From positions 165,959,297 through 166,023,296 of the forward strand of contig CM070874.1 in the NCBI GenBank assembly GCA_036365515.1: a DNA stretch of 64,000 bases. The letters are read 5' to 3'. Below, piece after piece: positions 23,526-34,402 of this stretch. The notes under the pieces are model-generated. The model searched no databases. It saw nothing but the letters and a program-made list of their open reading frames with translations, and was not told the origin of the DNA. Position numbers and translations under genes: made by a program. This stretch comes from Torymus aiolomorphi (taxonomy: Eukaryota; Arthropoda; Insecta; Hymenoptera; Torymidae). Within the stretch, counting starts at the first letter, position 1. Each line of letters starts with the position of its first letter.

Positions 23526-25434
23526 TGTTACGTGACGCATCTTTCTTTTTCTAAGAGTTTTTCGGCATATTCGTTCAATTAAAATTCCGACCTAAGTCCG
23601 ATTCACATAAAGGGAAAAGAATGTGCTCTTAGCGGCCGAAGTTTAGTCAAGGCCACAAAGTGCTCATTCTTTTCCACGCGCAATCATTGAAATCTAACAC
23701 CCTCTTCCGACCAAGCGAAGGGGGGAGGTAAATGCGCCGAAGTTTTTGAAGCTGACCACGCAGCAACAGCTAGTCGACGCACGCGAGCGAAGAACTGCCC
23801 GACGCGGCCACAATACATTGAGGGCAGCTCCGCCTGGGCCCGTTACCCGCAAGCTTGCTTACCGGCCCCGTCTGAATGTATGAGTGCGAGAGAGACAGAG
23901 TGAATGCGAAGCGGAGGAGGAAAATGCGTGCGCCAGCCGAGTAAAGGGGGCTGAAAAATCAGAGTAGTTTGAACTCCCAAAGGAATAAGACACACAAATA
24001 GATTCGCTTAAAACAAAGAAAAGTGTAAAGGCCTCGGCCCCTCGATCAATTTTTATTTCATAGCTTCCTATTCGTGTTACAAAAGAGCCAAAAATTTATA
24101 AACCAAAAAGAAAAGGAAATACAGAGATATATATATAGACACAGATATCTATACCAAATAAGCTTGAACCTGTTAAAGTAAATCACAAGGACATAAGACA
24201 AAAGAAATCTATACACAGAAAGGCTAATTTTTTACGATTGGATAATTAGGACTAAAAGAAAGAGAACACTAAATAAAGGAAAACACGGACGCAAGCGGAC
24301 TTGTATCTCCGATCTAAGCCTTTCCTTCATTGACTTTGCATATCACCTGAAACACAAAAAGAGTGAGTATCATTATTCAAAATTTACAAACCAAGAAGAA
24401 AAGGAATTCAAAAATAATTTAGAGGTACCGATCCCAGATGTTCATAATCTGGTAGGAACCGTTAAAAAAATTTGTTGTAGGCGCATGCAATTGTGTGCAC
24501 TTCATTTATTCTCCATTACTAGGAGAAAACAAGATTAAATGTAGACTAGCCTATATACCTATTTTTTTTTTTTTTTTAATAACATTTTGATTAATTTGAA
24601 TTATTGATTAACTTAAATTAATTTGAATAACAGATATGCATTATCAATATACGGTATTTATTATAACCATATAATTAAATAAAAACCACAATATACGTAT
24701 ATATATAAATATATAAATATATACATATTTTGGCATATATAGATACATATTTTTATTACCATATAAGGAGTTAATAAGAGGTTTTACTAACCAAAGGAGA
24801 ATAACATTAATTATTGAAGTGACACAGTAAATTTCTTTAACGTTTCGTTGAAATCAGATTCATCCCTATAAGCCTATTCCTCATTTTTGGACGGTGGAGC
24901 TTGCACCTGTGACCTCAGGGAAGTGTGACAGTCCAATTGTCATCCTTGGTGCGAGTTCTTTTAACGCAGGGCCTTGTGGTTCAAAACATTATCCGGTCGC
25001 ATTAACCTTGTGAATCCCTATTTTTGACATAAAGAGAAAAGAGATTTAGTATTCAATATCGCATGAAAATACAACTATCATTCATAATCTTTGCTTCACT
25101 AATGGCCACCCTATATTAGTTGAAGGGAAATAGACGGCTGTAGTTTAATTGCCTTCCCTTTTAGCTTGGACTCGGTATAAGAAATTATAAGAAATCCTAT
25201 AATCATCCCGAGTCGAAGATGGAACCACTTGTTGAATATCGTACTTTACCTCTCCCATGTTTAACCTCAATCCCTGGTCACACTCTAAATTGATTTAACC
25301 AAATTGCGCATAATTCCCCCTTATAATAGATATAGATATATTACTTCTTCCTACAAAGAACCCAATAATTTGCATTAATACCGAATTTATAACACTCTAA
25401 CACTGGTCAAATATGCACATACATTGCGTATATA

Positions 25435-26086
25435 CAGGGTGTGTCAAAAGTTCCGGGACGGCCAGTTATCTCAGCGGGAATGCATTTTCGGAAAAAATGT
25501 TTCATACAAAAGATGTAGGATTTTTCCCTGGCTATCTGATGGTGACCTTGAATTTGACCTAGGGCTTGACCTTCAAGGTCATTTGAAGGTCAAGTCGAAT
25601 TTTTTAAATGGGAACCCTCCTTTTTTATTGCGCAAACCGAAAGAGGGAAAAATTCGCTTTCCAACGATATAAGACACATACGCGGTCAAATGTGATCTAG
25701 AGGTCGTTTCAAGGTCAAGTCGGTAAAATGAGGTCAAATTGATCTTGGGCAGTCCAAAGCATGGAAACTAAGGGCGTTGGGAAAAAACTTTCCATACGAA
25801 AGTTTCCGCAAATCGAATGGAGCATCTGATGGTGACCATGAATTTGACCTTGGGCTTGGCTTTCAAGGTCATTTAAAGGTCAAGTCGAATTTTTTGAATG
25901 GGAACCCTCTTTTTGTTGCAGAAATGCGGGAAAACTTACCTTTCCAGGGGTGTAAGATACATACGGGGTTAAAAGTGAGCCGAAGGTCATTTGAAGGTCA
26001 ACGTTCTTATACTCCGATCATCTGGACACCCCATCGAATTTCGTGTATCAGGGCGTTGAAAAACATTTTTTGTGCAAACGTTTCTG
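25435..26086 (+). repeat. Left long TIR with clustered AGGTCA half-sites
   Basis: Inverse of 29,221-29,862. Contains many TGACCTT/AAGGTCA words in both orientations, for example near 25,549-25,600, 25,708-25,740, 25,838-25,885 and 25,985-26,000. Several read TCAAGGTCA, the monomer site of FTZ-F1/NR5- and ERR-type nuclear receptors. Confidence 0.88.
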
Positions 26087-26123
26087 GATCAAAACCCAGA
26101 CCTGGGACCTGGCTAATCACCGC

Positions 26124-27030
26124 TGACCTTGGAACGACCTTTGGTCGACCCAACGGGGCAAACCGACCCCAGATACGGGTTCAGCGATCCCGAAAACCCA
26201 TGGGTCCGTGGTTTCAAGCACCTTCTGCAATTCCTTCTGGTTTGACCTTGGAACGACCTTGGGTCGACCCAACGGGGCAAACCGACCCCAGATACGGGTT
26301 CAGCGACCCCGGAAACCCATGGGTCCGTGGTTACAAGCACCTTCTGCAATTCCTTCTGGCTTGACCTTGGAACGACCTTGGGTAGACCCAACGGGGCAAA
26401 CCGACCCCAGATACGGGTTCAGCGACCCCGAAAACCCATGGGTCCGTGGTTTTAAGCACCTTCTGCAATTCCTTCTAGTTTGACCTTGGAACGACCTTGG
26501 GTCGATCCAGCGGGGCAAACTGACCCCAGATAGGGGTTCAGCGACCCCGAAAACCCATGGGTCCGTGGTTTCAAGCACCTTCTGCAAGTTCTTCTGGTTT
26601 GACCTTGGAACGACCTTGGGTCGACCCAACAGGGCAAACCGACCCCAGATACGGGTTCAGCGATCCCGAAAACCCATGGGTCCGTGGTTTTAAGCACCTT
26701 CTGCAATTCCTTCTAGTTTGACCTTGGAACGACCTTGGGTCGATCCAGCGGGGCAAACCGACCCCAGATACGGGTTCAGCGACCCCGAAAACCCATGGGT
26801 CCGTGGTTTCAAGCACCTTCTGCAATTCTTTCTGGTTTGACCTTGGAACGACCTTGGGTCGACCCAACGGGGCACACCGTCCCCAGATACGGGTTCAGCG
26901 ACCCCGAAAACCCATGGGTCCGTGGTTTTAAGCACCTTCTGCAATTCCTTCCGGTTTGACCTTGGAACGACCTTGGGTCGACCCAACGGGGCAAACCGAC
27001 CCCAGATACGGGTTCAGCGACCCCGAAAAC
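26124..27030 (+). repeat. Eight tandem 119-bp repeats
   Basis: Each unit begins TGACCTTGGAACGACCTTGG. Starts are at 26,124, 26,243, 26,362, 26,481, 26,600, 26,719, 26,838 and 26,957, exactly 119 bp apart. Because 119 is not divisible by three, the array yields overlapping spurious ORFs in several frames. It lies between the left TIR and the transposase. Confidence 0.95.
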
Positions 27031-27341
27031 AAAATAAATATGCGCAAGTCATTTGGGATCTCATGTTTATGTGGGTTCTTATATTTACTCATACTTATTA
27101 CAGTGTGGGTCTCCCATTCAATCGTCATTTCAGTCTCAATTATCCAGCCAGTGCTGTGATTCTCGAGAAATTTTATCTACAACTATTGAGAAATATTTTT
27201 TTTCTAATATTTCACTTTTCTACTTATAGCTCATTTGACATCTCTGTCCCAACCAGTCATAAGCTCTTGGCAGTGTTTGATGCTCGATTCTTTGTTCTCG
27301 TTGAGTTTGAGTACATACAAAATCGTATCCCAACTCTTACA

Positions 27342-28421
27342 ATGCAGCGACTTTCTGAAAGAGACAGAATATCGCTTCTCATGATTCGAGGTTGGGTAGA
27401 TGTGAAACGTTCTTTCATGCAGGTAAGAAATGTTTTTAATGAAACTTTCAGAAATGGGTTAACTCCGATTTCAAAATCAACAGTTGAACGTACTGTAAAA
27501 CGTTTTGAAGATATCGGTAGTGTGAAAGATCGTCCACGAACAGGACGGCCAAAAACAGCTACTACAGAAGAGGCATCATTAAATATTGTACTTTCGGCTG
27601 TAGAAGATCCTCATTGCACTCTTAGCAAACTCGCTCAAGAGCATGAAACAAGTAAGAAATCTGTTCATAGAGTATTACGAACAAATAAATTTCATCCCTT
27701 CAAAGTAAAACTTGTTCATGAGTTAAATGAAGACGATTTTGATCGTCGAGTTGAGTTTTGCGAAGATATGATGGAACGGATCGATGATGATCCTAACTTT
27801 CATCACAACATAGTTTTCTCTGATGAAGCAACATTCCAACTCAATGGTACTTTGAATAGGCATAACAGCAGGTATTGGGCTGCTGAGAACTCCCATTGGA
27901 TGCGCGAAGATATGACACAAAATCCTCAAAAGTTGAATGTTTGGGCCGGGATATTAAACAACAAACTCATCGGTCCTTTTTTCTTCGAAGGAAATATGAA
28001 TGCCGAAATGTATGAGGATATGCTCCGTAATCAAATAGTGCCGAGAATTATAGAGGTAACTGGTCAAAATTTTGAACATACTTTTTTTCAACAAGATGGA
28101 GCTCCAGCGCATTACGGTAGAAATGTTCGCAGGTATTTAGACGTCGTTTTTCATGATAGGTGGATAGGACGAAGAGGCTACATTGAGTGGCCAGCCAGAT
28201 CACCCGATTTAATGCCGTTGGACTATTTCCTATGGGGTTATCTTAAAGATATAGTTTACAAAACTAAGTCTCGGAATTTAGAAGAATTACGACAACGTAT
28301 ACAAGATGAATGTGATAATATGCCTGCTGACTATCTCGTGAATGCCGTTGAAAGCTTTTACAATAGATTAGGCTACTGTCAAGAAGTTGATGGAAAACAA
28401 TTTGAAAATTTATTGAAATGA
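27342..28421 (+). CDS. DD41D transposase, intact
   Basis: ATG at 27,342 gives 359 residues; the frame is open upstream into the 119-bp array but that part is repeat-derived. N-terminal paired helix-turn-helix region (about 1-120) with a GRPR-like RPRTGRP (64-70). The catalytic RNase H fold follows: Asp161 (FSDEATF), Asp252 (QQDGAPAH) and Asp294 (PLDYFLWGYLK), with 41 residues between the last two. No stop or frameshift. It should bind the TIRs, excise the element and reinsert it at TA. About 310 bp upstream of the ATG (27,030-27,341) is AT-rich and could hold the promoter. Confidence 0.93.
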   Translation: MQRLSERDRISLLMIRGWVDVKRSFMQVRNVFNETFRNGLTPISKSTVERTVKRFEDIGSVKDRPRTGRPKTATTEEASLNIVLSAVEDPHCTLSKLAQEHETSKKSVHRVLRTNKFHPFKVKLVHELNEDDFDRRVEFCEDMMERIDDDPNFHHNIVFSDEATFQLNGTLNRHNSRYWAAENSHWMREDMTQNPQKLNVWAGILNNKLIGPFFFEGNMNAEMYEDMLRNQIVPRIIEVTGQNFEHTFFQQDGAPAHYGRNVRRYLDVVFHDRWIGRRGYIEWPARSPDLMPLDYFLWGYLKDIVYKTKSRNLEELRQRIQDECDNMPADYLVNAVESFYNRLGYCQEVDGKQFENLLK

Positions 28422-28460
28422 TTCTCAAGACCTCTAAAATTATTGAAACTTTTTTAAAGT

Positions 28461-29219
28461 CTTGCCTTGACCGGCTGGTCTGCGGAGGTCTTGCCTTCAC
28501 CGGCTGGACTGCGGAGGTCTTGCCTTGACTGGCTGGACTGCGGAGGTCTCGCCTTGACTGACTGGACTGCAGAGGTCTCGCCTTCACCGGCTGGCCTGCG
28601 GAGATCTTGCCTTCACCGGCTCGACTGCGGAGGTCTTGCCTTCACCGGCTGGACTGCGGAGGTCTTGCCTTGACTGGCTGGACTGCGGAGGTCTCGCCTT
28701 GACTGGCAGGACTGCGGAGGTCTTGCCTTCACCGGCAGGCCTGCGGAGGTCTCGCCTTGACTGGCTGGACTGCGGAGGTCTTGCCTGCACCGGCTGGCCT
28801 GCGGAGGTCTTGCCTTCACCGGCTGGACTGCGGAGGTCTTGCCTTCACCGGCTGGGCTGCGGAGGTCTTGCCTTCACCGGCTGGACTGCGGAGGTCTCGC
28901 CTTGACTGGCTGGCCTGCGGAGATCTTGCCTTCACCGGCTGGACTGCGGAGGTCTTGCCTTCACCGGCTGGACTACGGAGGTCTTGCCTTCACCGGCTGG
29001 ACTGCGGAGATCTTGCCTTCACCAGCTGGACTGCAGAGGTCTTGCCTTCACCGGCTGGGATGCGGAGGTCTTGCCTTGACTGGCTGGACTGCGGAGGTCT
29101 TGCATTGACTCGCTGGACTGCGGAGGTCTTGCCTTGACTGGCTGGACTGCGGGAGATCTTGCCTTGACTGGCTGGACTGCGGGAGGTCTTGCCTTTACCG
29201 GCTGGACTTCGGGAGGTCT
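28461..29219 (+). repeat. About 26 tandem 29-bp repeats
   Basis: The unit is TTGCCTTCACCGGCTGGACTGCGGAGGTC with frequent GACT/CACC exchange. It starts about 40 bp after the transposase stop and ends at the right TIR. It produces low-complexity frames on both strands that I do not treat as genes. Confidence 0.95.
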
Positions 29220-29220
29220 T

Positions 29221-29862
29221 GTACAAAAAGTGTTTTTTTAACGCTCTGATACACGAAATTCGATGGGGTGTCCAGATGATCGGAGTATAAGAACGTTGAC
29301 CTTCAAATGACCTTCGGCTCACTTTTAACCCCGTATGTATCTTACACCCCTGGAATGGTAAGTTTTCCCGCATTTCTGCAACAAAAAGAGGGTTCCCATT
29401 CAAAAAATTCGACTTGACATTCAAATGACCTTGAAGGTCAAGCCCAAGGTCAAATTCAAGGTCACCATCAGATGCTCCATTCGATTTGCGGAAACTTTCG
29501 TATGGAAGGTTGTTTCCCAACGCCCTTAGTTTCCATGCTATGGACTGCCAAAGATCAATTTGACCTCATTTTACCGACTTGACCTTGAAACAACCTCTAG
29601 ATCACATTTGACCCCATATGTATCTTATATAGGTGGAAAGAGAATTTTTCCCTCTTTCGGTTTCCGCAATAAAAGAGGGGGCTTCCCATTTAAAAAATTC
29701 GACTTGACCTTCAAATGACCTTGAAGGTCAAGCCCAAGGTCAAATTCAAGGTCATCATCAGATAGCCAGGGAAAAATCCTACATCTTTTGTATGAAACAT
29801 TTTTTCCGAAAATGCATTCCCGCTGAGATAACTGGCCGTCCCGGAACTTTTGACACACCCTG
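29221..29862 (-). repeat. Right long TIR with clustered AGGTCA half-sites
   Basis: Near-identical inverse of the left arm, including the TGACCTT/AAGGTCA clusters (about 29,296-29,315, 29,412-29,464, 29,560-29,612, 29,700-29,757). Small indels and substitutions distinguish the arms. Confidence 0.9.
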
Positions 29863-30910
29863 TATAATTACATAGGGCAGGTATGAAACTTAAATACGGC
29901 CTTTTTGAAAATTAGAGTACACCTTTCACTTCTATAGTAATAGGTTTACATACACACATACAGCTTCATAAGTGCACTCATAAGATTTAGAAATTAATTA
30001 AACTCAATCTAATAGTACAAAGAGATAAAATAATTGATTAAGCCGTAATTGCACAATATTATATAAACCAAGAGCATAAGAATACAATTGTTAATGTCCT
30101 CTATATATGTACATAAGGTCTTATCATTAAGAACTGCATAAGAATATTAATACGGTAATTGTACAAGTGAAACGTGAGACGTTATACTAATTATTGGAGG
30201 AATTCATATTAATCTTCGTATCACGGTTTCACTTATAGTTCATATGAGTTTGACGCTATTGGGTTAGTTATATAGCTCTCTGTGGAACTCTATATGTGCA
30301 GGTGTATATGTGCATGACCATCTATATTCGCTTATAACCATGAGGGTTTAGAAGAAATTATAGAAGTCGGGTTTCCCTTTTTCCTCAATTACATACCTAT
30401 TGAAGGGGTGCCAAATAAATCCGAACCATTTGACACATTGATGGGCCCTTGCGTTTATTAGCTGTCTCCGTGTAGGGAAGTGTGCATCGCAATCCAAGGA
30501 AGGAAACAACTATTTCTGTTCTGCGTAAATCCAGCATAGTCATTGCTGCACAAGGCCCCGTTACACCTCCTCATGGTAACTTTCCTTGAACCAAGGGCCA
30601 CTAGTCATATCTTTGGAGTCGTATAGGACAACCAGCAATATCTTGGCAATAACTATAATCACCAAAGAAGGAAGAGCCGTATCCGCAATCATCTGGGGGT
30701 TAGAGTGCATAAATCAAGCCACTCAAATCGACGGCCGACGACCCTTGCAGATCTGAAACCGAAAAAGAAAACACACCACAAAATACCTATGGATCCACAG
30801 AAGCATAGGAAAAACTAAACGAGTATACTTATCTAATAAGGATTAGAGTTTCGCTTTTCTCTCCGATCCAGTATTGTTTTCGCCACGCACACGGTATCGC
30901 CGTCTGCTGC

Positions 30911-31699
30911 AGCTCTTAGAAGTTGGCACCCCATATAAAAAAACCATCAATATTATTACATAATTCGATTGCGCGTAAAAAATGATTAATAAAAATGCAA
31001 AGTAGACGTTTGCGCGTGTTTTCGTTTTTCAGATAATAAAAAAAACGTTCGGGTGCTAGAAAAATTAAAAGTTTTAATTTTATCATAGAAAAATTGATAA
31101 TGAGGCAATTGTTTCAATGGTAATCGATAGTTTTCAAAACGCGCAAACAGCACCCGTAATTATTTTTGCAATAGACCTAATATTTATATAATTATCAAAT
31201 CGGTACTTTTAAAGAGATATAGTCTCTTTCATCAGAGTCTAGACAACATGACTAAAGAAATAATATCCCTCTCAGCGTGGACAGTATTAAAGAGTCGGTA
31301 ACAAGAGGAATATTATTTCTTTAGTCAAGGACCGCAGTAACTCTCGATTCACGCGCATACGCATGATTAAATACGTAAGTACGAGTCAGTGCGTGACTGA
31401 GAATTTGAAACTTTTTTTATTGCATAAATAATTGGCCTATGATAAAACTAATTACGGGTGCTGTTTGCGCGTGTTGAAAACTATCAATTACCATTGAAAC
31501 AATTGTATTATCAATTTTTCTATGATATAATTAAAACTTTTAATTTTTCTAGCACCCGAACGTTTTTTTCTATTATCTAGAAAACGAAAACACGCGCAAA
31601 CGTCTACTTTGCATTTTTATTAATCATTTTTTACGCGTAATCGAATCATATAATAATATTTAAAGGTTTTTTTATATGGGGTGCCAACTTCTAGGAGCT
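30911..31699. mobile_element. Foldback element with 7-9-bp target duplication
   Basis: The left arm begins AGCTCTTAGAAGTTGGCACC (30,911) and the right arm ends with the near-exact complement (31,699); arms are about 280 bp. GTCTGCT is present just before the left arm and just after the right arm, consistent with a target duplication. No ORF. The loop (about 31,200-31,415) contains a second, tiny inverted-repeat element. Confidence 0.85.
31249..31327. mobile_element. 79-bp miniature inverted-repeat element
   Basis: The first 24 bases, starting TGACTAAAGAAATAATATCC, are matched by the inverse of the last 24 with one difference. It is nested in the loop of the foldback. The same terminal word occurs inside the (TA)n-flanked elements at 13.1 kb and 45.7-46.4 kb. 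Confidence 0.7.
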
Positions 31700-31714
31700 G
31701 TCTGCTCCGTCGGT

Positions 31715-32701
31715 TGTCAACACGTATACGGGAGGTTAGTACTCCGACCACGTGACACCAATCTTGCTAGTCGGCGCGACTGTATGCATGCGAGACCGGG
31801 GTCTAACATCGCAATCGCGCACGCGGTAAAGACACTTTAAGGGTCGACGTGCAATGTTAGCGCGCGCATACCATCAGACTGGCCAATCACACGCGTACTT
31901 CTCTCGCGGCGAGTGCGCCCGTTCCGAGTTGCCTTAACTCAAGTAAACGAAGGGGTCAAGATTGAATTCCGAGTAGAGACGTTACACTATTTCGTTATTA
32001 GGCCAATATAGATGAGTGCACATACACACGTGCACAAGTATACGCCCGTCTAATAAATATAGGGACCAGTATACATGTATAGGCCGCGGTCTATCGGCTC
32101 AATACTCCACACGGCGGATCGCACCCATAAAGGTCTGCGTGTACGGCTCGCGCGCGCCTGCTGCCTTAAGAGCCAACCACGCGCATGTAACACACTGCCC
32201 GTGGGTCCACGCGTTCTGTGTTACATTAGCGTTGGTTTCGCGCGATAATCAGGGTCAGGCCTCTTTTTAACGATCATATTACTACGTCGAAGGCAGAAAG
32301 GTAGAGGAACAAATAGTTAATTATACACATACTGGCGAATATATATATGTGTGCATAGACACACACACACACACACACACATAGATACGTTTATATACAG
32401 AGCTTTACGAACTCGATCACACATTGTATGGGAAGAAGGGATATAATAAATATTAAAGAACTAGATAGTTCGTGTTACGCATTTCCTTGAACCTCTCTCT
32501 CGTTCCCCTTTTTATATTCATACAGAATCCTCATATAGCTTAATATGTATGGGAATATTGATCCGAAGCAATAGCACAGGTAAGGTCCCATATTGGCGGG
32601 GGTGATAGATGCCCCGAGAGTGGCAACCAATAATGCGATAGTGCCGAAAGAAATATCGCATTTATGTGAGCACCATTAATTATTGTGGCTCTCACGTAAC
32701 A
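31715..32701 (+). mobile_element. LTR copy 2
   Basis: 987 bp, near-identical to 11,502-12,522 apart from a shorter CA tract (about 32,360-32,381) and point changes. It ends CTCACGTAACA and is followed directly by Gypsy pol sequence, not by a primer-binding site. It is therefore more likely the outer end of a 3' LTR inserted into that pol than a 5' LTR. Confidence 0.7.
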
Positions 32702-33703
32702 CCGGAACATAATGTGCGTCAGAGGTGGAGAAGCGCTAACTGAAATCGATCGGGTGACGAAATTGAAAGAGCTCTTGCGACTCAAGCACTTAGCGGGGGG
32801 TCAGCGAGTAGACATTGAAGCGCTATTGATTAAGTTCGCGGATAGATTTTATTTATGCCCGCGACTAGCCGAAGCAAACATGAAATTCCGACCACCACGA
32901 ATATTCCAATTAGAATTAAACAATTTAGACACCCACCTATATCAAAGTAAGAAATCAATAGGCAGGTCAATGAAATATTGGAGAAAGGAATGTTGAGCTT
33001 TCGACAAGCGCCTACTCGGCGCCGGTATTTTGCGTTGACAAAAAACTGGGACCCGACGGCAAGAAAAAATTTCGGGTAGTTGTGGATTTTAGAGAGTTGA
33101 ACGCCATTATCCCCGATTATAACCATCCGGTGCCTAATATGCCTGACATTTTGGATAAACTCGGAGATGCGAAATTTTTTTTTGGTTTTCGATTTGTACG
33201 CGGGTTATCACAAAATAAAAATTAAAACTTAAGATAGGGAAAAAACGGCTTTTTCTTGTGATCTCGGTTTATTTCATTTTGTTAGATTACCTTTTGGGTT
33301 AAAAACCAGCGCGCCAGTATTTTTATCACTCGTTCTTAAAGTAATTGCGGATATGAAAAACGTAGTTCATTTTTTTGATGACATTTGCGTGCACTCTAAA
33401 GCTTTTAGCGAGCACATAGAAACAATCGAGAAATTATTTGAAAAACTGCGCCATGCTAATTTAGTTTTGCAACCGGAAAAATGTGAATTTCTTAAACCGG
33501 AAATTAATTATTTCGGACATATTCGGACAATTAGCAGCGACGGTGTACGCCCGAACCCGGAAAAACTAAAAGCAGTTAAAGAATTTCCAGTGCCTAGGAA
33601 TCAGAAAAATGTTAAACAATTTTTATGGTTAGCTGGTTATTATAGGCGATTTATTAACGGTTTTGCACAAATAGGCAAGCCTTTAACGAATATTCTTAGA
33701 TAA
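32702..33703 (+). pseudogene. pol: Second Gypsy element: RT remnant
   Basis: Starts inside pol at the approach to RT (about 32,740-32,990) and continues through recognisable fingers (KKFRVVVDFRELN, about 33,064), palm and thumb. The catalytic motif reads FFDD (about 33,372), keeping both Asp. Breaks: a stop at 32,994-32,996, a frame change near 33,180 in a T run, a stop near 33,229 and further stops after 33,700. It is cut at its 5' end by LTR copy 2. Confidence 0.85.
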
Positions 33704-33751
33704 GAATAACAATTTGTGTAGGACGACAACTCGCAAACAGCATTTGTAACT

Positions 33752-34402
33752 TTGCGCGATAATTTATGCGAGCTACCGGTTTTAGTGCATCCACATTTAG
33801 AAGAAAAGTTTTTAGTAACTACAGACGCAAGCGGGTACGCCATCTGGGCGGTTTTATCGCAAGGAGAAATCGGAAAGGATCATTCTATAGCGTTCGTATC
33901 GCGCGCATTAAATCAAGCCGAAAAGAATTATTGTACCTATTCAAAAGAAGCATTGGCAATCGTGTACGCTATTACGCAATTTAGACCATATTTGTACGGA
34001 AATAGGTTTACACTGATCACTGACCATAGGCCGTTAGTTTGGTTCAATAATCATAATGACCCCGGATCAAGAGTCACGCGTTGTCGTTTAAAACTATTGG
34101 ACTATCAATTCGATGTAGTATACAAGAAAAGCAAATTAAATTTAAATGCAGACTCTTTGTCCCGTAAACCAGTGTTAGAAAATGTGTACATCGCGACGCG
34201 AGTCAGTATAGGGGGGGAGGGGCGCCATGCTGTCGCTGGCAACCAAGCTGTTGACCCGGCGCAAGCGCACCCAAACAGCCAGATAGGTAATACGCCCGCC
34301 CTACACACAATGACTACGCGTACCCGCGCCGCCAAGCCAGCGAAAGGTATAAGCAGTCCATTAAAATTCTCGCGCCGCGAAAAAGAAAGGTGGCCCCTGT
34401 AG
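33752..34402 (+). pseudogene. pol: Second Gypsy element: RNase H
   Basis: In the same frame as the RT remnant after several stops (33,701-33,720). RNase H acidic residues are all recognisable: TTDASGY, KEALAIVYAI, LITDHRPL and NLNADSLSR. The frame ends at 34,402, where a frameshift passes to the integrase frame. Confidence 0.85.

Larger units (their letters stand above)
25435..29862 (+). mobile_element. DD41D Tc1/mariner-superfamily transposon, apparently complete
   Basis: 4428 bp flanked by TA on both sides (25,433-25,434 and 29,863-29,864), ending in CAGGGTGTGTCAAAAGTTCC and its exact complement. Inverted arms are about 650 bp and highly similar. Between them, in order: eight 119-bp repeats, an uninterrupted transposase and about 26 copies of a 29-bp repeat. 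DD41D members are known from insects (for example the rosa and Visitor groups); exact assignment needs a search. The open transposase and matching ends suggest recent or possible activity. Confidence 0.9.
23526..32701 (+). mobile_element. Candidate 3' LTR, interrupted by two nested elements
   Basis: Begins TGTTACGTGA after the polypurine tract and could end TCACGTAACA at 32,701, a perfect 10-bp terminal inverted repeat. Removing the DD41D transposon (25,433-29,864) and the foldback (30,911-31,699) leaves roughly 4 kb, very long for an LTR. The last 987 bp match LTR copy 1. The segments 23,526-25,432 and 29,865-30,910 contain no genes; they hold AT-rich sequence and an ATATATA box near 24,127. 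Alternative: a shorter 3' LTR of unknown end plus an unrelated LTR copy at 31,715-32,701. Confidence 0.35.

Noticed and set aside
26113..29137. Many overlapping 60-120-codon ORFs with repeated peptides
   Set aside because: Products of the 119-bp and 29-bp arrays in frames that shift with the period; not conserved coding sequence.
28461..29219. CRISPR-like array of 29-bp repeats
   Set aside because: Repeats are contiguous with no unique spacers, lie inside a eukaryotic transposon, and there are no cas genes. The same holds for the 42-bp arrays.
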